From Sediminicola sp040566555 (GTDB lineage: Bacteria > Bacteroidota > Bacteroidia > Flavobacteriales > Flavobacteriaceae), in contig NZ_JBEWYP010000003.1 of NCBI RefSeq assembly GCF_040566555.1, forward strand, positions 454,176 through 518,175: 64,000 bases of DNA, given 5' to 3'. The notes beneath the pieces are model-generated. The model saw only the letters and a program-made list of their open reading frames with translations. It was not told the origin of the DNA and did not search any database. Of this stretch, positions 18,257-25,645 are shown piece after piece. How positions within the stretch are numbered: position 1 is the first letter of the stretch; the number at the start of each line of letters is the position of its first letter. A program made the translations under genes and the position numbers.

Positions 18257-19147
18257 TCAATATTTTATTTCATTCCACGTATTGGAATAAAAGGGAGCAA
18301 TTCTTGTTAGCGTTTCCTTAAGCTGAACAATGTCCATTTTAGGGCCATCGGAAAAGATATCCTTGATCTCCTCAGATTTTGCGTCAAAAAAAGTTTGGAT
18401 CAAAAAAGCATTTGGGCGTCGCTTTACCATGGTCTCCATTAATCGCATGGTTCCTGCAATCACTTGTTTCCCGGTACTGTTGTTATCTGCCAAGATGTCA
18501 AGCCCCTTTCTGTGGTAATTGTACATGGCAATGCGGTATTCCCTAAAGGTGTTGGACATTAAATTATCTACCAATTCAAAGCGTGTACGTTCACTGGAAG
18601 ATTGACTCCATCCTGTAAAACTACTACCCTGAGCTTGGGTAACGATATTTTGGGCCTTTCTAAAAAAATCATTTCCACCTTCCAACGCAAAAGTATCGGC
18701 ATCCAATCCCAGCATTATATAAACGTAATAAGACACTACGCCCACTAAATTGGAATCAAATACATTTTCATTGAACACCAAGGGCTGGAACTCTATATAT
18801 TCAAAATTAAATTGATTGTCCTTGTAATTGAAAACTGGACTTTCATAGGAAGTATTATAAATGGGCCTTGAAGATTGTAATTGAATACTTGCTTTGAACC
18901 TATTGGATTCATATTCTGAAACGGTAATGAACATCCGTGCGTTAACCCTCTCCCGCTCCTTATAAACCTTATTGGTCCATTTACTTTTATTCACAAAATC
19001 GTTCAGAGAACGCTCCAAGGTTTTAAATATCTGTTGATTGGTTTGCCCTACTTGGTCTGAATTAATGGTAATGGTGCAGTTTAATTCTTGGGCGTACAAT
19101 GAAATGGATAGTAGTGTACAACAAATAGCAAGTAAGAGCCTATACAT
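18257..19147 (-). CDS. DUF4835 family secreted protein
   Basis: A 296-residue protein with a signal peptide (MYRLLLAICCTLLSISLYAQ, cleavage expected after Ala-Gln). The mature part starts ELNCTITINSDQVGQTN, the hallmark of the DUF4835 family of Bacteroidota, which has no established function. It overlaps the end of coaBC by 8 bases and precedes recN. The constant neighbourhood and export signal suggest an envelope role, but that is inference. Confidence 0.85.
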   Translation of the reverse strand: MYRLLLAICCTLLSISLYAQELNCTITINSDQVGQTNQQIFKTLERSLNDFVNKSKWTNKVYKERERVNARMFITVSEYESNRFKASIQLQSSRPIYNTSYESPVFNYKDNQFNFEYIEFQPLVFNENVFDSNLVGVVSYYVYIMLGLDADTFALEGGNDFFRKAQNIVTQAQGSSFTGWSQSSSERTRFELVDNLMSNTFREYRIAMYNYHRKGLDILADNNSTGKQVIAGTMRLMETMVKRRPNAFLIQTFFDAKSEEIKDIFSDGPKMDIVQLKETLTRIAPFYSNTWNEIKY

Positions 19148-20345
19148 GGAGTCTATTGATTATTTCATTCATTATGTCCAACGCTACCTCTGCCTTGGTC
19201 TTTAATCCAAACGTTTTAATAGTTAAATTCTTATCTATAAATGAAATTTTATTGGTCGCTTTTCCAAAACCGGCGCCAGTATCATTTAAGGAATTCAGGA
19301 CAATGGCATCGAGATTTTTCTTGGCCAATTTACCCTTTGCGTTTTCGAGCTCATTTTCAGTTTCCAGCGCAAAGCCAACTAAATATTGTTCTTTCTTATG
19401 TTCCCCTAAGGATAGAAGGATGTCCTTATTTTTGACCAACTCCAAGGTGAGGCTATCTTCTTTTTTCTTGATCTTTTGATCTGCAACTACTTTGGGCCTA
19501 TAATCCGAAACGGCCGCAGCACAGATAACAATATCCATATTCCCGAAGTGCTCATGTACCGCATCATACATCTGCTCCGCAGAAACCACTCGTTTAAGGC
19601 TAATATTGTCGTTATCAACATTTAGAGCAGAAGGTCCGGTAACTAGGACCACCTCAGCACCTTTGGCAGCTGCTGCTTTTGCCAATTCAAACCCCATCAG
19701 GCCAGAGGAATGGTTGCCTATAAATCTTACAGGATCTATTGCCTCGTAAGTGGGGCCGGCAGTAATCAATACTTTTTTGCCTTTCAATGGCAAACCACTG
19801 GATAAATATTCCTTTATAAAAATTAGAATATCTTCGGGTTCTGCCATACGTCCTTCCCCATACAGACCACTTGCCAATTCCCCAGAAGTAGCGGGAATCA
19901 TAATATTGCCATAAGACTGTAATTTCTCAAAGGTAGCTAAGGACGATGGGTGTTTATACATGTCCAAATCCATTGCAGGGGCAAAGAAAACAGGACATTT
20001 CGCCGATAAATACGCAGCAAGAAGCAAATTGTCACAAGCCCCATTTGCCATTTTAGACAAGGTGTTGGCTGTTGCCGGGGCAATGAGCATAAGATCTGCC
20101 CAGAGTCCCAATTCCACATGATTGTTCCAAGAAACACTCTCGTCCTCTTCGTTAACAAAGGATGAAAGTACTGGATTCTTAGATAAGGTGGCCAGGGTTA
20201 ATGGAGAAACAAAAGAGCTGGCGCTATCTGTTAAAATCACTTTAACATTAGCGCCAGCTTTTATCAGTAAACGAACAAGAAATGTTGTTTTATACGCGGC
20301 TATACCTCCGGTAATTCCTAGAAGGATATTTTTACCGCCCAACAT
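19140..20345 (-). CDS. coaBC: Bifunctional phosphopantothenoylcysteine decarboxylase/synthase
   Basis: Two consecutive steps of coenzyme A synthesis in one 401-residue protein. The N-terminal CoaC flavoprotein has GITGGIAAYKTTFLVRLL, the active-site His of NNHVELGLWADLMLIAPATA, and FAPAMDLDMYKHP. The C-terminal CoaB synthetase begins KVLITAGPTYEAIDPVRFIG and includes NHSSGLMGFELAKAAAAKGA and a KIKK segment. Its start is 3 bp after the rpoZ stop. Confidence 0.96.
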   Translation of the reverse strand: MLGGKNILLGITGGIAAYKTTFLVRLLIKAGANVKVILTDSASSFVSPLTLATLSKNPVLSSFVNEEDESVSWNNHVELGLWADLMLIAPATANTLSKMANGACDNLLLAAYLSAKCPVFFAPAMDLDMYKHPSSLATFEKLQSYGNIMIPATSGELASGLYGEGRMAEPEDILIFIKEYLSSGLPLKGKKVLITAGPTYEAIDPVRFIGNHSSGLMGFELAKAAAAKGAEVVLVTGPSALNVDNDNISLKRVVSAEQMYDAVHEHFGNMDIVICAAAVSDYRPKVVADQKIKKKEDSLTLELVKNKDILLSLGEHKKEQYLVGFALETENELENAKGKLAKKNLDAIVLNSLNDTGAGFGKATNKISFIDKNLTIKTFGLKTKAEVALDIMNEIINRLHV

Positions 20346-20348
20346 GAC

Positions 20349-20681
20349 TTAAACGTCTTTTTCTGTATTCCTGTGGTAAATTTTATCTTCCAACCATTCT
20401 ACAACGGCCAAAGCATGTGGCTTTGGAAGTTTTTCGTAGAATTTAGAAACTTCGATCTGCTCCTTGTTTTCAAAAACCTCATCCAAGCTATCGCTGTAAG
20501 TAGCAAACTCTTCTAATTTTTCCAACAACTCCTTTTTTATTTCAGAGTTGATCTGAATCGCTCTTTTAGAAACGATGGAAATAGCTTCGTAAATATTACC
20601 GGTATTAGCGTCAAACTCATTTTTGTTAATGGTAACCGTAGAAACGGGAGCCTTAGAGTTTTTCAAATCGTTCATGTTCAT
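20349..20681 (-). CDS. rpoZ: RNA polymerase omega subunit, Bacteroidota type
   Basis: A 110-residue protein resembling the divergent omega subunit (RpoZ family) of Bacteroidota. The core NIYEAISIVSKRAIQINSEIKKELLEKL keeps the omega pattern of a helix with conserved SKRA; here it is quoted in part only: YEAISIVSKRAIQINSEI. Omega helps assemble the beta-prime subunit. The position between bamD and coaBC is consistent with known omega neighbourhoods, where rpoZ often precedes coaBC. Confidence 0.85.
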   Translation of the reverse strand: MNMNDLKNSKAPVSTVTINKNEFDANTGNIYEAISIVSKRAIQINSEIKKELLEKLEEFATYSDSLDEVFENKEQIEVSKFYEKLPKPHALAVVEWLEDKIYHRNTEKDV

Positions 20682-20694
20682 GGTGAAAGTATTT

Positions 20695-21504
20695 TTATTT
20701 GGAAAAATTTTCTAATTCTTTATTGATTGTTTGCATCATATCATCCGCCTTCTTAAGATATTTCGATTCAGGATAATATTTTTTTAAATTGTTATATGCC
20801 ACTTTAGCTGACTGTAAACGTTCTGCTTTTTTAGAATCAAAACTGTTGATTGCAAAATTGGTAGAGGCGTTGAATTTGTAAAATAAAGCATCTTCCCTAT
20901 AAATAGATCCAGGAAAATCCGACAAGAAGTTTTCCGCTCCACTAATGGCGGGCGTCAGAAAACTAAAATCAAAAGCACTGATCTTGTTATATTGTGCAAC
21001 AATTTCAATAGCCTTCTTTTCCTTTTTTGTGGTAAGTTCCTTGGCCATGATATTGGCTCTCTCAAAAAATTCTGAGTTTGGATAGGTGTTGATGAAATTT
21101 TGAAGTTTCACCAATGCCTTGTCAGTATCCGTTTGGTCCAATGAATATTTCGGAGAAAGTTCATAGTAACTTTGAGCTCCAAGAAAGGCTGCCTCTTGTA
21201 ATTTCTCGCTTTTTGGATAAGATTTAATAAATCTTTCAAACTGATAGCCTGCTAAATTATAATCGCCAATCTTAAAATAAGAATCTGCAAAAAAGAACAT
21301 CACACGTTCTCCCTGTGGCTTTCCTACATATTTAGGTGCAATCTGCTCCAACAATCTGTTTGCTTTCTTATAATCTTTTGCATTGTATAATTTTTCGGCC
21401 AATTCATATTTAGCCGAACTGTCCTCATTCTTAAGCACTTTCTGGTACTCACTACAAGAACTAAATATAACTACAAATACTAAAAGGGATAAAAGCTGCC
21501 TCAT
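20695..21504 (-). CDS. bamD: Outer membrane assembly lipoprotein BamD
   Basis: A lipoprotein of the BAM complex that inserts beta-barrel proteins into the outer membrane. The 269-residue product has a lipobox signal (FVVIFSSCSEYQK) and tetratricopeptide-like helices: KYELAEKLYNAKDYKKANRL, DYNLAGYQFERFIKSYPKSE, KLQNFINTYPNSEFFERANI. An earlier in-frame ATG at 21516 falls on the predicted transcription start, so the second ATG at 21504 is preferred. It is the first gene of bamD-rpoZ-coaBC-DUF4835-recN. Confidence 0.92.
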   Translation of the reverse strand: MRQLLSLLVFVVIFSSCSEYQKVLKNEDSSAKYELAEKLYNAKDYKKANRLLEQIAPKYVGKPQGERVMFFFADSYFKIGDYNLAGYQFERFIKSYPKSEKLQEAAFLGAQSYYELSPKYSLDQTDTDKALVKLQNFINTYPNSEFFERANIMAKELTTKKEKKAIEIVAQYNKISAFDFSFLTPAISGAENFLSDFPGSIYREDALFYKFNASTNFAINSFDSKKAERLQSAKVAYNNLKKYYPESKYLKKADDMMQTINKELENFSK

Positions 21505-21520
21505 TTTTAAAAACATTCTG

Positions 21521-21528
21521 CAAAATTA
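21521..21528 (-). promoter_or_regulatory. bamD operon -7 element
   Basis: On the - strand TAATTTTG, an exact TAnnTTTG, lies 16 bases upstream of the bamD ATG at 21504. The -33 region is only T-rich. Confidence 0.5.
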
Positions 21529-21662
21529 GCGATTCTTAACGGATATAAAAAACATTTTTTCACAGGCTAAAATAGTCCTATGACCTGCTTTCTTCCGTCT
21601 ATTTAGCGAAGTTTTAACGTTATGCAAATTACCTGTCTGATTTACAAGATGGCCAAAGTCAA

Positions 21663-22556
21663 TTACGCAGGTACTTTTGATAGGGATTTTAGAAATTTAT
21701 CAATTCTCCCTTTGAGTTCAGCGGTCGCTTCCATTAAGGGTAACCGGACAACCGCAGTAGAAAGTTCCAGAGATTCAAACATAGCCTTAATCCCTGCTGG
21801 ATTTCCTTCATTAAAGATAAGGGACATGGCATCCATCAATTCATAATGCAACGCATAAGCTTCCTTAACCTTACCTGCCATTCCTAACTTGATCATCTTG
21901 GACAACTCGGTCGGGGTACCCTGCCCCAATACAGAAATTACCCCGGCACCACCAGCAAGTACTGTCGGTAAAGCCGTAATATCATCTCCTGAAATGACCA
22001 TAAAGTCTTTTGGACTCTCTTTAATGATCTGCATGATCTGGGCAATATCACCACAGGCCTCCTTAATGCCCACTATATTTTCAAATTCATGGGCCAACCT
22101 CAACGTTGTTGCCGGCAACATATTACTACCGGTTCTCCCAGGCACATTGTACAATATAATTGGCTTTGGTGACGCTTGGGCCAATGCTTTAAAATGTTGA
22201 TATATTCCTTCTTGTGTCGGTTTATTGTAATATGGTGAAACAGAAAGAATAGCTTCAAATTCCCTTAAATCTGCTTGTTGAAGTTCCTCTACCAAAGCAG
22301 CTGTATTATTTCCGCCAACACCAAGAACCAACGGCAACCTCCCTGCATTTGCAGAAACAATTGTATCGATCACCAGTTGTTTTTCAGATTTATTCAAGGT
22401 AACTGACTCCCCTGTTGTCCCCAATACCACTAAATAATCAATACCACCATCAATACAAAAGCCTACTATTCTTTCCAAAGCTTCCGTATCCACAGAAAAA
22501 TCTTTCCTAAACGGGGTGACCAATGCTACTCCCGTTCCTTGCAACTGTTCCATCAT
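21663..22556 (-). CDS. dapA: 4-hydroxy-tetrahydrodipicolinate synthase
   Basis: Condenses pyruvate with aspartate semialdehyde, the first committed step to diaminopimelate and lysine. The 297-residue TIM barrel has GTTGESVTLN near residue 46, the catalytic Tyr in IILYNVPGRTGSNM, and the Schiff-base lysine in IVGIKEACGDI near residue 163. GDDITALPTVLAGGAGVISV follows. The start overlaps the stop of the DUF6913 gene (ATGATG). Another gene of the pathway, dapF, is at 37.9 kb. Confidence 0.96.
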   Translation of the reverse strand: MMEQLQGTGVALVTPFRKDFSVDTEALERIVGFCIDGGIDYLVVLGTTGESVTLNKSEKQLVIDTIVSANAGRLPLVLGVGGNNTAALVEELQQADLREFEAILSVSPYYNKPTQEGIYQHFKALAQASPKPIILYNVPGRTGSNMLPATTLRLAHEFENIVGIKEACGDIAQIMQIIKESPKDFMVISGDDITALPTVLAGGAGVISVLGQGTPTELSKMIKLGMAGKVKEAYALHYELMDAMSLIFNEGNPAGIKAMFESLELSTAVVRLPLMEATAELKGRIDKFLKSLSKVPA

Positions 22557-23089
22557 TTAATTTCGTTAAGAATAAACAAATACTTCTTAAGTTCTTTTTT
22601 AAAAATAGTAAAGTCCTTAATCGAAGTATTCAATATTAAATCATTTAAATCTTTATCTACTTCACCAAAACCAACATTTAATCTTGCTTTGGTATGTAAT
22701 GTCATCAATTGTAACAATAATTTATCTTCTGTATAATAATTGATCAACACATCAAATTCCTTATTCAAAAACTCCTGGGCATATCCATTTTGGATTTCCC
22801 CCCGCCAACCTAAATCCCTATCTGAAAACATAGGTTTGGCATATGGAGAGTTTTTATTGTATTCTTCCTTATACCCTATCACTTGAACTGCATTGGGTGG
22901 TAACGAAAATTCATTCACTAAATCATAAAATACATCGACATTATCAAACTGATCTAAATTTACAATACAACCAATGGAGGTAACCCCCTTTTTACTTCCT
23001 GTATGCTGAGTTTTCTTACCCAATTCCCTTTTGAGAAATTTTTGCCCAGACATATGTTTAAATTTATCGGTGATAGCCCTTAAAAACAT
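22553..23089 (-). CDS. DUF6913 domain protein
   Basis: A 178-residue protein of unknown function that I recognise as the flavobacterial DUF6913 type: SIGCIVNLDQFDNVDVFYDL in the middle and FDVLINYYTEDKLLLQLMTL further on, a Rossmann-like alternation of strands and helices. It has no signal peptide. The 4-base overlap with dapA suggests translational coupling. The start lies about 12 bases after the predicted transcription start of the divergent palindromic promoter. Confidence 0.75.
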   Translation of the reverse strand: MFLRAITDKFKHMSGQKFLKRELGKKTQHTGSKKGVTSIGCIVNLDQFDNVDVFYDLVNEFSLPPNAVQVIGYKEEYNKNSPYAKPMFSDRDLGWRGEIQNGYAQEFLNKEFDVLINYYTEDKLLLQLMTLHTKARLNVGFGEVDKDLNDLILNTSIKDFTIFKKELKKYLFILNEIK

Positions 23090-23094
23090 GTATT

Positions 23095-23116
23095 TTTACA
23101 TTTGTACAAATGTAAA
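23095..23116. promoter_or_regulatory. Palindromic divergent promoter (two back-to-back -7 boxes)
   Basis: A 22-bp perfect palindrome. On the + strand it contains TACATTTG (23097-23104) and on the - strand the same TACATTTG (23114-23107), both exact TAnnTTTG matches. The + box would serve the nucleotidase gene at 23156 and the - box the DUF6913-dapA transcript. The -33 elements are not clear on either side. A dyad operator for a dimeric regulator is an alternative reading. Confidence 0.55.
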
Positions 23117-23155
23117 TAATATCCAAATAAAACTAATACGAAGATACACAGTATA

Positions 23156-23920
23156 ATGAATTTAAAAATACAACATTTTGTTATAATTATAACAATAGGT
23201 GTGTTTGTCTCCTGTAAACAAAATCCGCCGACCCTATTTAAGATTGAGGGCAAACATTTGCCCATTGCCTCCAGTATTACGCCAGTAGACTCCATAGAAC
23301 AGTTTGTAACTCCATATAGGAACCGCATCAACGAAGTATTGGACAGCACTCTAGCCTATGCCACAGCTCCCTTTAGTCCAAGAGATGGTGCCCTAAATTC
23401 CAGTGCCGGCAATTTTATGGCAGATATTGTGTTATCCGAAGCAGGGCCCATATTTAAAAGTAGGACCAACAATGAAATAGACTTTGCCATTTTGAACAGT
23501 GGAGGTATACGTGCCGTAATATCCAAAGGAGATGTGACTGCCCGGAACATGTATCAGGTCATGCCCTTTGAAAATACAATAGTTGTTGTTGAACTTACGT
23601 CAAAATCGGTAAGGGACCTTATTGCTTATTTAATACAATCCAAGAAGCCCCATCCTATTTCTGGAATTCAGATTAAGATTGATAGAAATGGAAGTTTAAC
23701 CTCTGTTAATATCCAAGGCAAACCCTTTGATGAGGACCGCACCTACTTTGTGGCCACCTCCAACTACTTGGCCAACGGGGGTGATAATATGAACTTTTTT
23801 ACAAATAATGCAGGAGTAACAGAAACGGATTATCTGTTGAGAAATGCCATGATCGATTACATTAGGAAGACGGACACCATAGTGCCCTTGGTAGACGACA
23901 GATTTATTCAAACAAAGTAA
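23156..23920 (+). CDS. 5'-nucleotidase C-terminal domain lipoprotein
   Basis: A 254-residue protein made only of the substrate-recognition domain found at the C-terminus of UshA-type 5'-nucleotidases. A lipoprotein signal (ITIGVFVSCKQNPP) is followed by NSSAGNFMADIVLSEAG, DFAILNSGGIRAVISKGDVT near residue 120, and the nucleobase-stacking region TYFVATSNYLANGGDNMNFF. The metallophosphatase half is a separate gene that starts one base after this stop. In canonical enzymes the two domains are one chain with the phosphatase domain first, so gene order is reversed here. Confidence 0.88.
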   Translation: MNLKIQHFVIIITIGVFVSCKQNPPTLFKIEGKHLPIASSITPVDSIEQFVTPYRNRINEVLDSTLAYATAPFSPRDGALNSSAGNFMADIVLSEAGPIFKSRTNNEIDFAILNSGGIRAVISKGDVTARNMYQVMPFENTIVVVELTSKSVRDLIAYLIQSKKPHPISGIQIKIDRNGSLTSVNIQGKPFDEDRTYFVATSNYLANGGDNMNFFTNNAGVTETDYLLRNAMIDYIRKTDTIVPLVDDRFIQTK

Positions 23921-23921
23921 T

Positions 23922-24833
23922 ATGGAAAGAAGAAAATTTTTGACCCAAGCCGCAGCCTCATCAGCCTTTGTAGGATTGGGAGGTTTAAGTTTAACCTCCT
24001 GCGAAAGCCTGTCATTAAAACACATCACCATTTTACACACCAATGATGTGCACAGCCATATAGATCCCTTTCCGACAAATCATTCCGAATATCCAAATCT
24101 GGGAGGCCTTGCTCGTAGGGCCACCTTGGTTGAACAGATCCGTAAAGAGAATCCCAATACCCTTTTGTTGGATGCGGGGGATATTTTCCAAGGCACGCCC
24201 TACTTTAACTTTTATGGGGGCGAGCTGGAATTTAAATTAATGAGCATGCTCAAATACGATGCCGCGACCATTGGAAACCACGATTTTGATAATGGTATTG
24301 AGGGACTATATGCACAACTTCCCAATGCTAAATTTCAATTCTTATCGGCTAATTATGATTTCTCCAATACCATCATGGATGGACAGGTAAAACCTTATAC
24401 AACATTCCTACTAAATGGCGTAAAGGTTGGGGTATTTGGATTGGGTATCGCTTTAGAAGGTTTGGTCTCAAAAAAACTTTATAAAGAGACCGTATATCTG
24501 GATCCCATAGAAATAGCCCAAAGCATAAGTGGCACCCTAAAAAAAGAAGAGAATTGCGATTTGGTTATTTGCCTTTCACACCTAGGGTATTCCTATAATG
24601 ACCTTCAGCTCCCAGATGATCTAAAGCTGGCCGCTGGAACAGAAAACATAGACTTGATTATTGGTGGGCATACCCATACCTTTTTGGATAAACCAACAGT
24701 CACCAAAAATAGAATAGGAAAGCAGGTTTTGGTGAATCAAGTTGGGTGTTATGGTATTAACTTAGGTAGGATTGACTTCTATTTGGATACAGAGAAAAAT
24801 TTGACGGTCGATGGTATTTCTATAACCGTTTAG
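23922..24833 (+). CDS. 5'-nucleotidase metallophosphatase subunit, exported
   Basis: A 303-residue calcineurin-like phosphoesterase. The metal-binding motifs are ILHTNDVHSHIDPF, LLDAGDIFQGTPYF, TIGNHDFDNGIEG (GNHD), a His in ICLSHLGYS, and GGHTHTFLDKP. The N-terminus MERRKFLTQAAASSAFVGLG looks like a twin-arginine-type signal (RRKFL) leading to a cysteine (LTSC), so export is likely, possibly as a lipoprotein. It lacks the C-terminal nucleotide-binding domain, which is provided by the preceding gene. Together they probably hydrolyse extracytoplasmic nucleotides. Confidence 0.9.
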   Translation: MERRKFLTQAAASSAFVGLGGLSLTSCESLSLKHITILHTNDVHSHIDPFPTNHSEYPNLGGLARRATLVEQIRKENPNTLLLDAGDIFQGTPYFNFYGGELEFKLMSMLKYDAATIGNHDFDNGIEGLYAQLPNAKFQFLSANYDFSNTIMDGQVKPYTTFLLNGVKVGVFGLGIALEGLVSKKLYKETVYLDPIEIAQSISGTLKKEENCDLVICLSHLGYSYNDLQLPDDLKLAAGTENIDLIIGGHTHTFLDKPTVTKNRIGKQVLVNQVGCYGINLGRIDFYLDTEKNLTVDGISITV

Positions 24834-24838
24834 GAATT

Positions 24839-25321
24839 ATGGAGGTCAGAATAACTACTATAAGATCCAAAACCTTAGTAGGGAAAAGACTTGTGATGTC
24901 CCTAGATAATAATAGGACCGTTGAGCTATGGCAAAGCTTTATGCCCTTTAAAAAAATTATTAGGAACAAAACATCCAACGAGGTAATTTCCCTACAAGAT
25001 TACAAGGGGTCCTTTAACCTTCAGAATTTTAATTCTTCAACAGAATTTGAAAAGTGGGCAGCCGTAGAAGTTTCCAATACGATGGGTATTCCCGAAAATT
25101 TTGAAATATTTCATTTGGCAGGAGGCTCCTATGCTGTGTTCAAACACATTGGAGACGCTTCTACTTTTCCTAATACCTTAGACCATATTTTCAGGGTATG
25201 GCTACCCAATTCGATCTATACACTGGACAATAGACCTCATTTTGAAGTTTTGGGAGACAACTATAAAAAAAATGATCCAAATTCAGAGGAAGAAGTATGG
25301 ATTCCCATAAAAGAGATCTAA
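24839..25321 (+). CDS. GyrI-like effector-binding domain protein
   Basis: A single-domain protein of 160 residues resembling the GyrI-like/AraC effector-binding fold: LVGKRLVMSLDNNRTVELW, then FEKWAAVEVSNTMGIPENFE, GGSYAVFKHIGD, TLDHIFRVWLPNS and a final FEVLGDNY-NSEEEVWIPIKE strand with the acidic residues typical of the family. It has no helix-turn-helix. Relatives bind small hydrophobic ligands. It begins 5 bp after the nucleotidase gene, so co-transcription is likely, but the functional link is unknown. Confidence 0.8.
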   Translation: MEVRITTIRSKTLVGKRLVMSLDNNRTVELWQSFMPFKKIIRNKTSNEVISLQDYKGSFNLQNFNSSTEFEKWAAVEVSNTMGIPENFEIFHLAGGSYAVFKHIGDASTFPNTLDHIFRVWLPNSIYTLDNRPHFEVLGDNYKKNDPNSEEEVWIPIKEI

Positions 25322-25331
25322 TATGCAATAC

Positions 25332-25634
25332 TTACTTTCCTATAAAGTAGGCCACCAATTCCTTCTGTTCATCTTCTAGTGAGACTTTTGGGAAGGACCT
25401 ATTTGCTTTTCTATACCAATAATCCGCATTAAACCTGTCCCCTTCCTTTCTATGCAGATAGGCATGAATCCAACTGCCATCGAGGGAGGTCATATCTTGG
25501 GCAATATCATGGGAGGCTTCCCAATTTCCTTTTACGTCCCACCACATAGATTTTAGTCCAGCCGACCAATCGGGGTTAGGCTCGTTTTCCTTTAAGGATA
25601 GATTAAAAAATTCGAGATTTACAGGTAAAGACAT
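25332..25634 (-). CDS. Small conserved-looking hypothetical protein
   Basis: A 100-residue soluble protein that I do not recognise with certainty. It is rich in Trp and aromatic residues (NPDWSAGLKSMWWDVKGNW, SWIHAYLHRKEGDRFNADYW), and the YWYRKANRSFP segment recalls proteins of this size found in other Bacteroidota. No signal peptide or metal-binding cysteines are seen. It lies 11 bp downstream of ligA start-side neighbours on the same strand, following ligA, and is convergent with the GyrI-like gene with a 10-bp gap and no terminator. Confidence 0.65.
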   Translation of the reverse strand: MSLPVNLEFFNLSLKENEPNPDWSAGLKSMWWDVKGNWEASHDIAQDMTSLDGSWIHAYLHRKEGDRFNADYWYRKANRSFPKVSLEDEQKELVAYFIGK

Positions 25635-25645
25635 AAGCGCACGGT

